Below are positions 1-9,074 of a stretch of DNA of 64,000 bases, in pieces. The DNA is taken from contig JAFEMH010002504.1 of the NCBI GenBank assembly GCA_022495995.1, forward strand, positions 154,501 to 218,500, written 5' to 3'. The translations under genes were made by a program, and so were the position numbers. This DNA is from Adenophora triphylla var. japonica. Taxonomy: Eukaryota > Streptophyta > Magnoliopsida > Asterales > Campanulaceae. Under the pieces are notes generated by a model that saw only the letters and a list, made by a program, of their open reading frames with translations, was not told the origin of the DNA and ran no database searches. Within the stretch, counting starts at the first letter, position 1, and each line of letters begins with the position of its first letter.

Positions 1-2388
1 TCTTGATAGGAAGTAGGTTCATCATTCTCAATGATTTCTACTTCATTACTTTCCGTCATGAGAAATCCATATCTCTCGTGTTCGGATCGTATCCTATCCG
101 ATCTGCGAAGAACTTGTGTATCTTGAACCGGTTCCACAACAGCCTTGTGAACTTGGTTCCGTCTCTACTATTGGTTCCTTGTCATTTTCGGGTTCTTGAA
201 TTTCTTCAAGATCAATTTTACTCCCACTAGTTTCTTTAGAGAGAAACTCTTTCTCTAGAAAGACACCATTTCGAGCAACAAACACTTTGTTCTCGGATTA
301 GTTGTAAAATAGATATCCTTTCGTTTCCTTGGGATAACCGACGAAAATACATTTATCGAATCTAGGTGCAAGTTTATGTTCGAAACCAATTTCTTTACAT
401 AAACCTCACATCCCCAAATCTTCATGAAAGATAAGCTAGGCTTTCTTCCATACCACATCTCATGTGGGGTTTTAGGAGCCGATTTAGTAGGGACCTTGTT
501 AAGTGTGAAAGCGGCTGTTTCCAGTGCATGTCCCCAAAAGGAAATAGGAAGGTTCACTTGACTCATCATCGATCGAACCATATCTAATAGAGTTCTATTT
601 CTCCTCTCGGATACACCATTCCATTGTGGTGTTCCGGGTGGAGTAAGTTCGAAACAATTCCACAACTTTTCGGATGATCGTCAAATTCTTGGCTCAAATA
701 TTCACCACCTCGATCGGATCGAAGTGTTTTAATAGTTTTGCCAAGTTGATTTTGTACTTCACTTTGAAATATTCTAAATATCTCAAAAGCTTCACTTTTG
801 TACTTCATCAGATAGACGTAGCCATATCTTGATAAGTCATCAGTGAACGTTATGAAGTACCGAAATCCTCCCCTAGCAATGCTATTCATTGGTCCACATA
901 CATCAGTATGTACAAGAGCCAACAAATCACTAGCCCTTTCACTACTCTTAGTAAAAGGTGCTTTAGTCATCTTGCCCAATAAACAAGACTCGCAAACATC
1001 ATATGATTCATAATCACATGAGTCTAAATATCCATCTTTATGGAGTTTAGAGATGCGTTTCTCGTTTATGTGCCCAAGACGGCAATGCCATTTATATGTG
1101 TCATTCACATTATTTGGTTTGGATTTCTTACTAACATGATAGACATTATCAACATTATTCTCAACATCCAAGACATAAAGGCCATTAAAAGAATGAGCAA
1201 CACAATAAAGCATGTCATTCAAATAAATCGAAAATCTCTTATTCGCAATAAGAAAATTGTAACCCTCATTGTCTAAACATGAAATAGAAATAATGTTTTT
1301 GCTCAAATCCGGAACATAATAACAGTTATTTAAAACTAAAATTAATCCGCTTGGTAAAGTGACTTCGTAAGTCCCTACGGCCAATGCAGCAACTCTTGCT
1401 CCATTTCCAACCCGTAGATCTACTTCACCCTCTTTGAGCAACCTTCTATTCTTTAGTCCCTGCACATTTAGGCAAATGTGAGATCCACATCCGGTATCTA
1501 ATACCCAAGAACTAGAGGTAGAAAGTAAAACATCTATCATATAGATACTTGAAGTCATGGCAATCTCATTGCCCTTCTTCTTCAGTCCTTCCTGATAAAG
1601 TTTGCGATTACGCCTCCAATGCCATGTTTCCTTGCAATGGTAGCACACCGCATCCTTTTGGGATTTGGGTTTAGGCTTCTCAGCAACGGCAACCTTTGCC
1701 TCCGGTTTAGCAACTTTTGCTTTACCCTTGTTTTTGAACCCCTTTCCTTTATTCACCATCAACACTTGATTGGTTTTCTTGGTAATATTGTTCTCCGCAT
1801 TCTTTAGCATCCCATGCAATTCAGACAGAGATTTATTCATCCCATTCATGTTATAATTCATAACAAACTCATTATAACTTTCAGGGAGTGAATGCAATAT
1901 CATATCCGTAGCGACTCTAATCGGATAGGATATCCAAGCCTCTCAAGATGTTCGAGGTGACCCTTCATTTTCAACACATGAGGCCCAACAGGTTGTCCTT
2001 CAATCATCTTGCATGAATGAAGAGCCTTCATAGTGTCAAACCTTTCCGTACGTGCTTGCAACTGGAACATTTCCTTCAAATGATTTCCCAAATCATAGGC
2101 TTCCATGTGTACAAGGTCCTTCGAAGAGCCTTACACATGGTCGCAAGCATCGTGCAACCAACATCAATAGAATCATCCATATGCTTCTTATGTTGGTCCC
2201 TTTCCGCTTTAGTTGCATTAGCGGCGGCTCGGGTGGAACGGGTCCATCGAGAATGTACAACTTCCTTTCTGTTTGAGAACAATTCCCAAACTGCGGATCC
2301 AATCCACATAGTTATTGCCATTCTCCTCTAACTTGTCCTTCTCAAGGACTGATCGCAGTGACATGTTTTGATTATTGTTTACAGCCAT
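1..2388 (-). pseudogene. Copia gag-protease-integrase polyprotein of A, frameshifted
   Basis: Gag starts at the ATG at 2388-2386 and is readable in three successive frames (breaks near 2290, 2140 and 1905), with the usual Copia gag motif LKMKGHLEHLERLG. The zinc knuckle near 1645-1610 keeps CX2CX4H, but its last cysteine appears lost. The protease active site is WVLDTGCGSH with DTG at about 1498-1490. Integrase has the zinc-binding WHCRLGH region, the first catalytic Asp in HTDVCGP, the second in RSDRGGEY near 700, and after a frameshift near 600-660 the third acidic residue in SERRNRT. The frame continues to about 255 and breaks again. Reverse transcriptase and RNase H would lie beyond base 1. 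The domain order gag-PR-IN is diagnostic of Copia. Confidence 0.9.
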
Positions 2389-3329
2389 TGATCTACAAAG
2401 ATATGCAACAAGATATGAACACATATAAGTACCAATTCATTTAAGAGATTAATTAACGTATTTCACAAATACTCCCACTAAATTATATAACCTTCTTATA
2501 CAAATATGTATAATATAATTTAATAGGCTAAGACCCAACTTTAATTTAATTTCAAGTCGGCTATGGCACGACTGCTCAAAATTAAACTAAAAAGGTAGAT
2601 AACATTTATCAATCATATCTATATATGACTCTTAGATCATTATGAGATTATAGACATCTTATGTCACATGTTTCAATCTCATCTTATGCCTTAGGCCCAA
2701 AACCGTTTTGATAGCCTAATTGAGTTCAACCATGTTAAACGTATAGCAACCACTATTTGCTCATCTTGATCATACAAAGATAGAATTAATGCACCTCGCT
2801 ATGGCGAGCCCACCTAAAACTACCCGTGTACTCACAAGTGTTTAAACATGGGTGGCATAAAACAAACTCAAATTACAAAGAAGGTTCAATTTTTTTCATG
2901 CTTATCAATTACATCCCAAGGTTGATTCATGAAAACTATATGAACATAATTATGAACATGGAATGATGCAACACATATTACATTTGATCAGTAATTACTA
3001 GTACGCGGCCACGTGCTCCAAGATTATCCCACACTTCCATCGAAGTGCACATGGGAAAGGTTTTGGTGTCCACCAATATACCAAGTAATACATCACAAAT
3101 ATCCTAGATTAATCACATTAATCATATCAATGAAATTGACATCCCATAATCTAGATTAATCATATTAATCATATATATTACAATTTCATAATCATGGTAT
3201 ATCTATATATACTATTACTTCTCAAGTAAAACTCATACAATTTCATATTCTAGATCATGCACATCATGAAAATTCATATAATCATATTACATAATTATCA
3301 TGATTATCTAACTAAGCATCATGAACGGG
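2389..3329 (-). other. Untranslated leader of element A
   Basis: About 940 bp of AT-rich sequence between the primer binding site and gag. There is no credible ORF. Short repeats of the type ATTAATCATAT occur around 3110-3180. The leader RNA packaging signals would be expected here, but none can be recognised by eye. Confidence 0.6.
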
Positions 3330-3341
3330 GCTCTGATACCA
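3330..3341 (-). promoter_or_regulatory. Primer binding site of A (tRNA-Met)
   Basis: On the minus strand the sequence is TGGTATCAGAGC, the classic complement of plant initiator tRNA-Met used by Copia elements. It is separated by one base from the end of the 5' LTR. Confidence 0.95.
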
Positions 3342-3768
3342 CTGTAGGGTTTCGAGGGTCCATGCGCAGCGGAATAAGCAATAACTCGAAAAACCCCAAG
3401 CCCTAGAATCCGTTCTAGATGAATAATTAAGAGAGATGAAATAGAATTACCAACCTTGAATGCTTTTGCCTTTGATAAACTTGACCCAACTCCAGATTGA
3501 ATGATCTTGTTAATCCTTGATGAACGAACGGGAATCACGAACCAAAGATCTTGATGAACGAAGATCCTCTATGTTTATCCACGCGCGGAACGAACCTAGA
3601 ACTCTTCTAGGAGGATTGCTAGATCCAATTGATTGAAACACCTTTCAATCAATGAAGAACAATGGATTTGGTGGTGTTTGATTCTCAATTCTCAATTGAA
3701 ATCTCCCACTCTAAGTGTTTCTCTCAAGCCAAAACGTTCTAATGACGGCTAGGGCAACCAGGGGTAAG

Positions 3769-3776
3769 TATTTATA
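3769..3776 (-). promoter_or_regulatory. TATA box in LTR of A
   Basis: TATAAATA on the minus strand inside the LTR, oriented to drive transcription of element A towards lower coordinates. Confidence 0.7.
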
Positions 3777-3843
3777 CGTTATAAAACTTTTCCCTTCGCG
3801 AAAACCCTAGTTTTAAGTCAATTCCGCGTCAGTCCAGTGCCCA

Positions 3844-3953
3844 GGGGACGAGTCGTCCCCCAGGGGACGAGTCGTCCCCTGACACCCAGCTTCTGAATCT
3901 GGCTTCCCCCTTAAGGGGAATAGTTGGTTCTGGCCTGGGGACGAGTCGTCCCC
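3844..3953. repeat. Three copies of a 17-bp palindrome upstream of the TATA box of A
   Basis: GGGGACGAGTCGTCCCC occurs at 3844-3860, 3863-3879 and 3937-3953. Each copy is a perfect inverted repeat of 8-bp arms around a single G. They lie 68-185 bp upstream of the minus-strand TATA box, in the U3 promoter region, which is the position of enhancer or operator repeats. Confidence 0.85.
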
Positions 3954-4793
3954 TGAGAACAAAACTCCATATTCTTCATTTTTGACAATTCGTTCGATGC
4001 GTGTGACCCCATAGGACCATACTATGTTGGCAATGAGTCCGATCACATCGATCCTCATAAGACATGAGCGGACTCTAGCAAGCCATCATGCCTACCCAAA
4101 TAGTATAATATCAAGTTCGATTTTCCTACATAGAACATATCACAATCCCATTGTCACACGATGTTATATTGAACATGAGTCATGGTCCACGTCAACTCAT
4201 ATTGTTCAATGCTTTCTCGTTACCAAGTAAATTGATTAATCGAATGACATTAATCACATTAATTCATTCTGGCATGGCCATGCACTACATCAATCTTACT
4301 TACGAGTGGCCTAGCAAACATCTCTCTTTACGAGGGACAATTTCCATCTTGACTTATCATTCTTCCCAACAAGAATCATACCATGCCAATGATAGCCCTT
4401 ATTGTCATCCGGTTAAAGACAACGTTAAACTATATCAAACATGATATTCATCGAGCGGAAGACGATGATAATCTCAGGTCAAAGGATATCAATGATATGA
4501 CTATATGAGATTTAATTATGACATATGACCATGACATAAATCTCATAATGGGTCAAGTCCAGTACCTTGTTCTCTAACAAGTACCCATGAATCTAATGTG
4601 CATCTCCATGCATATAATCATCATATGATTATCCATTAGACTTCATACTAGTGCTTCATAAGTACTAGGGACACGATTATTATAACTAAACATGCAAATT
4701 CATATAATAATCAAAGAAGCAATCTCATATATAAATGAACAATGACATTACATAAAGGTCTATCTCTATAGGCCTAGGGCACTAACACCTACA

Positions 4794-5759
4794 GTTATTA
4801 TTTATGTTGATGATATTGTAGTCACAGGAACCGATCCTTCCAAGATTGCATGGCTTAAGCGATATTTGGATGATAAGTTTCATATCAAAGACCTTGGGAC
4901 TCTGAAATACTTTCTTGGTCTTGAGGTTGCTCGTTCTCCAACCGGAATAGCCTTGAGTCAACGCAAATACGTGTTAGACATATTGACTGAATGTGGCTTG
5001 ATTGGGTGCAAACCAGTCACTAGTCCCATGGATGAACATCATAAACTTACCCCAGATCAAGGTGAAGTTTGTTCTAATCCAGGCTTGTATCGCACACTTG
5101 TAGGTCGACTTCTTTATCTCAAAATCAGTCGACCTGACATTAGCTATGCCGTTCACGTGCTTAGCCAGTTCATGCATATGCCCCGCCAACCTCATCTTGA
5201 TGCTGCGTTCAGAGTATTACGCTACCTCAAAAATGCACCAGGCCAAGGGATCTTATTTCCATCAGATTCTTCTCTAATATAGAGAGCCTACTGCGATGCA
5301 GACTGGGCTGGATGTCCTATGACTCGTCGTTCTACCACTGGCTATATCTTGTTTCTTGGATCATCCCCGATTTCTTGGCGTTCCAAGAAACAATCTGTGG
5401 TTTCTCGTTCTACAGCTGAGGCAGAGTACCGTGCTATGGCTACCACAGCTAGTGAGATTGTATGGTTAGTTCGGTTACTTTCAGATTTGGGAGTTTCACA
5501 AACGAAACCTGTTTCACTATTTTGTGACAACCAAGCTGCTCTCCACATTGCTGCTAACCCAGTCTTCCATGAACGCACTAAACACATCGAGATAGATTGC
5601 CACTTTGTCCGACAACATATTCAGTCCAAACTTTTGCTTCCGCAACCTATTTCTACTCAATATCAGTTGGCGGACATCTTTACCAAATCACTTGGTCGAG
5701 AACGTTTTCACAAGTTGTTAAGCAAGTTGGGCATTTCCAATCTTCATGCTCCAACTTGA
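4794..5759 (+). pseudogene. Copia reverse transcriptase C-terminal half and RNase H of B
   Basis: The frame opens directly at the LTR junction with IIYVDDIVVTG, the catalytic YVDD of Copia reverse transcriptase, and runs through the thumb and connection (KYFLGLEVARS, GRLLYLKISRPDISYA) into RNase H ([42 protein letters not shown]) and the Copia end motif [14 protein letters not shown] single in-frame TAG at 5280-5282 splits it; the frame is otherwise intact on both sides. The N-terminal part is severed by insertion A. Confidence 0.93.
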
Positions 5760-5972
5760 GGGGGAGTAAAGACGGATTATGGGGATTAGACAGATCTTGC
5801 AATCATTTGAATATTTGATGAAGATGCTAGGATCAATCACATATTTTCCATTTATTTATACGTATCAATTCTTTATATAGATTAGGTAGGTAAACCTCCA
5901 TTCTTTTGTATATATTTACTTCATTGTAACCAAGCAGCCATTCAAGAAATAAAATCACACGTTGTGTTTCCA
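5760..5972 (+). repeat. Polypurine tract and 3' LTR of B
   Basis: The stop codon is followed by a GGGGGAG tract and then about 206 bp of LTR (roughly 5767-5972) resembling short Copia LTRs. It has a TATATAGATTAGGTAGG promoter-like block, TGTATATATTTAC, and an AATAAAATCACACG end region with a polyadenylation signal near 5949-5954. The expected TG start is degraded. The right end is placed at the CA before the integrase frame of C resumes. Confidence 0.75.
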
Positions 5973-6592
5973 ACTGTTGACCGAGTTCAGAGTTACACGC
6001 CACAAGTCTTCTCCCTACAGACCATATACTAATGGTGCAGTAGAGGCAGCAAATAAGACTCTCGCAATGATAATCAGAAAGATGACCGTCAGAGGTCGGG
6101 ATTGGCCCGAGAAGCTACATCTAGCGCTCTGGGGATATAGAACATCAGTCAGAACCGCCACAGGGGAGACTCCTTTCGCACTTACCTATGGAATGGAAGC
6201 AATGTTACCCGTGGAATAGGAAATTCCATCCCTCCGAGTCCTCTTGGAAAACGGAATCAATGAAGTCGAATGGCTGCAGAGCCGTCACGACGAACTTGCT
6301 CTACTCGACGAGCGCAGATTGAAAGCCATGGAACACACTCGTGCCTACCAAAGCAGAATGGCCCAAGCATTTGATAAGAAAGTCATGATCCGAGATATTA
6401 GAGAAGGCGACTTGGTGCTAAAGGAAAAGACTCCTACGCAGACCAATCCCCTCGGAAAGTGGGAGCCTACCTGGATAGGCCCGTTCGTGGTACAAAGAAT
6501 CTTCTTCGGAGGAGCCATGAAGTTAGCAGATTTGACGGAAACCCTTTCATTAACCCTGTGAACGAAAGCAAGCTCCGCAGATACTTCATTTG
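5973..6592 (+). pseudogene. Ty3/gypsy integrase C-terminal part of C
   Basis: The sequence resumes after B inside the catalytic core with RHKSSPYRPYTNGAVEAANK, where the Glu of VEAANK is the third catalytic acid. It continues with GYRTSVRTATGETPFAL and a C-terminal domain ending NESKLRRYF. The frame is broken by a TAG at 6217-6219 and a small deletion near 6535; the final stop is TGA at 6590-6592. The same motifs recur on the minus strand at 39856-40450 in element D. Confidence 0.9.
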
Positions 6593-6758
6593 AGGAAGAG
6601 CACGAGTCAACTCTCCTTCCCCATACACCACCCCTCAATAAAATTTAAGTGCTAAAAGAGTAATACCCAACTGGATACATTCCCAATAATGATCCAGGTA
6701 AAAAACAGGGTCGCACTTCTTTTGTCTTTTTTTTCTCTCAAATATCACCTAAAGTGTC

Positions 6759-6829
6759 GAACTACGGTGACTTGAGCCCCTTAGTCCAATTGTAAAAGGG
6801 GAACGTAGGCAGCCATCATTGGTTCGGTC
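6759..6829 (+). other. Structured module 1 of C
   Basis: It consists of GAACTACGG, GACTTGAG, a hairpin with CCCCTT / AAGGGG arms, ACGTAGG at 6803-6809, and a second short hairpin (CCA / TGG), ending GGTTCGGTC. The same arrangement occurs in D (26031-26085 plus 39808-39816) and G (54313-54375), always in element-sense orientation just after pol or its remnant. It is paralogous to module 2 at 14096-14158. No function is known to me. Confidence 0.75.
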
Positions 6830-7040
6830 TCAAAAAACAAAAAAAATAAGCATCAATCGCTTGTGTTTCGAAAAACTCTTTCAATTAACCTACAGATTAA
6901 TAACGGTTAAAACAATCTTTGATGAGTTCAAGCACGGTCAACTCTTGACTCGCTACACGCTAGAAAAACAACAATAATACATTAATCAATTAATGTGTCT
7001 GCAATGACAGTGGGTGGATACTCTGGACAGCAAGGTCAAC
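6830..7040. other. Spacer between module 1 and antisense gene 2 of C
   Basis: Non-coding. It contains the 18-nt block at 6921-6938 (GATGAGTTCAAGCACGGT) that is identical in D at 25450-25467 on the opposite strand, about 100 bp past the stop codon of the antisense gene in both elements. Confidence 0.6.
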
Positions 7041-8540
7041 CTAGTTCCCCGTACTTGGTCCTTCATCCTTCTTCCCCTTCCCTTTTCTGTGGCGAGTGTT
7101 CTTCACCTTCACAGGGAATATTCTCAAAGTCCTTCTACCTGGCTCAGGGAACCTTCCCGATGCCTTCGTCAAACCGGCAGCCACCAACGCAGCCCTTTCC
7201 CTAGCTCTATCACGAGCTGCCTCTCTCCGAGTCATCATATCCATGCTTTGATCGACCGCTCGACTAGCTTTGGCCTCATAATCAGCCATGTCGTCCCCAG
7301 TACGATCTTGAGGGTTGGCCGCCGCTTCGGCCCTCCTCAAAGTCGAACTGTCAGGGTAATCAAGGCCCAACAGCTCACCCCGTCTCCACAAAATGGCCAT
7401 CTGTGTCTCCCCCATACACTCCACATACCAGTTCAGATACTACGTAGACAGAACAATGCCCCCTCTCCGGTGAAAGAGAACCCTGGCAGGAAAAGACATT
7501 TGTTGCCACAGCCACGTGAGAAGCAACAGTGTCGAAGGATCTTCCATCAGGAGAGATCCCACCTCGAAGGTAGCAGCATGACCCAAACCCATCAACGGCA
7601 CCTGCTCCAGCCCATACTGTTGCAGCACCAATGATGGAATGTAGAAAGACGTCTGGGACACTCCCGACACTCTAACAACAAGAAGACCCTCCTGAGTGGT
7701 CCGACAAGTTTGTAGCTTCCAATGAGGAACCCACTATCGCAAGTGAGGCGTGCGGAGTCTGGCCATCCAGAGCTCCAGCTCAGCCTGATCGCCCCCTATC
7801 ACCAAAGGACGTCGAGAAAAGGACCAGGGGTCACATGACAATGGAACCTCGAGCACCATCTGCAATTGCTCCCTTAACCACAGAGTGAGCATAGAGGGAC
7901 TCCCTCCCCACATATATCGACTGCCGGTCGCCATTCGACCTAGGCCAAGGAACGTCTCGCCCAGGATCAAAGGCACGATGTCAATCCCGTTCTGGCACTG
8001 CCTTACTAGGTCCAGTACACTGTGATGGCACACACCCAGGGACGTGAACGTAAACAAAGTGGAAATTGCGCACAGAGCAAATGCGTCCCACGCGAAAATG
8101 CTCCCCTCAACACCGGCAAATTTATCGGGCAGCCCCAAAATGTCAACATAATCCGTGTTCGGTATTAGCATCACGTATGCTTCTTCAGCTGAGATACCAA
8201 GCAAAGACACTAACTTCTCAACGGTGGCCAGGCCGCCCGTCAAAGGAAGAACTAGTTGTTCTGTCTCATGTCCTCCTAGTATGGCCCGAAAATCTTCAAA
8301 TGTGGGCGTAATCTCGTTGTACAAAAAGCTGTACACGTGCCTCCTCACGTCCCAGAAGCGAGCCGCAGCTCTCAAGAGATCCCAATCCGGCATAAGCTCC
8401 TTCAAAGCCCAAACCGCTTTCATCCCGTAACAACCCTCGAAAAAACCCTTGCTCTGCCTCGTGTGGTGCCGTACCCACGACTGGAAATTATCCAAGTATC
8501 GTTCTTGCATCTGAGACAATAGCCTAGGAAATGGAGCCAT
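7041..8540 (-). pseudogene. Antisense gene 2 of C: mobile-domain-like protein
   Basis: A single-exon frame of 500 codons from ATG at 8540-8538 to TAG or TGA at 7043-7041, antisense to element C. The N-terminal third carries LLRAAARFWDVRRHVYSF and ITPTFEDFRAILGG, the pattern of plant mobile domain-like proteins often annotated as DUF7745 in retrotransposon contexts. A leucine-rich middle and a basic C-terminus (KGKGKK) follow. The orthologue in D (23837-25360) aligns along its whole length. Two in-frame stops, at 7734-7736 (a Trp codon in D) and 7440-7442 (a Glu codon in D), make this copy a pseudogene. The family function is unknown; a protease, reverse transcriptase or integrase role is excluded by the lack of such motifs. 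Confidence 0.8.
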
Positions 8541-8665
8541 GGAAAGAACAAAGCAAACCTTCAAGAATTTAAGAGAGAAATTCAGTGTTTGATCAAAATC
8601 AAACGTGATGTTTTCACAATTGCAGAATCTGGACTGCAATTTAAAACAATCTGGAAATTGAAGCC

Positions 8666-8681
8666 CAGTCCGACCGGACTG
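8666..8681. promoter_or_regulatory. Palindrome upstream of antisense gene 2 of C
   Basis: CAGTCCG-AC-CGGACTG, with perfect 7-bp arms, lies 126 bp upstream of the ATG at 8540. The same palindrome, with a different 2-nt centre, lies upstream of antisense gene 1 (12164-12177) and twice in the LTR promoter (14665-14680, 14758-14771). Confidence 0.75.
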
Positions 8682-9074
8682 TTTTTCAAGTTGACTTGGT
8701 CAACTCTGCAGCCAGCTGCCTCAAATTTAGGAACATTTCCAAATCACATCCTGTTCAAGCCTTATTTAAACTACGTGCATCTATAGTTTAAATCAACCAC
8801 TGCCAACACCACATCTGCCCCGGGCTCGTGCAACAGTGCAATTAATTAAATACCAGTGTATTTAGACATAAATTTTGACCAGTTCGAATTTTTATGCATG
8901 CATCATTATTATTTATTTTTTTGATCAACCTACTTGCTTATTTGCCAAAAATAAAGGAAGGTAATCACTAAATAAATATTCAAAATACAAAGTTTCGCCT
9001 CAAAGGACCTTTCAAGTACAGATTAAATTGTTTGGACAATACACACTATTGTCTAAAAATAAATCAAAGGAGGA
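8682..9074. other. Intergenic region between the two antisense genes of C
   Basis: AT-rich sequence with no ORF or repeat that I can support. It must contain the 3' end signals of the upstream antisense PMD gene and the promoter of antisense gene 2. Confidence 0.5.

Larger units (their letters stand above)
1..4793 (-). mobile_element. Element A: Ty1/Copia LTR retrotransposon, 5' part
   Basis: The element reads right to left: 5' LTR (3343-4793), tRNA-Met primer site (3330-3341), leader, gag, protease, integrase, and it runs off the window at base 1. Its LTR outer edge abuts the reverse transcriptase of element B at 4794, so it is a nested insertion. The second LTR and the other target-site copy lie outside the window; the duplicated 5 bp should be the GTTAT at 4794-4798. 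The coding region has several frameshifts, so this copy is not autonomous. Confidence 0.93.
3343..4793 (-). repeat. 5' LTR of element A
   Basis: It is bounded on the plus strand by TGTAGG at 3343-3348 and CCTACA at 4788-4793, a perfect 6-bp terminal inverted repeat with TG/CA ends, giving 1451 bp. The primer site follows immediately on the inner side. A minus-strand TATA box (TATAAATA) lies at 3769-3776, so U3 is 3777-4793 and R-U5 is below it. Three palindromes sit just upstream of the TATA box. Confidence 0.92.
4794..5972 (+). mobile_element. Element B: Ty1/Copia, 3' fragment interrupted by A
   Basis: This is the remainder of a plus-strand Copia element: reverse transcriptase from the YVDD box onward, RNase H, polypurine tract and a short 3' LTR. 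Its 5' half lies left of element A, outside the window. On its right it ends inside the integrase frame of element C, so B is itself an insertion in C. Confidence 0.9.

Noticed and set aside
4024..4444. Short plus-strand frames in the LTR of A
   Set aside because: They lie wholly in the U3 of an LTR, antisense to the element, with no recognisable product.
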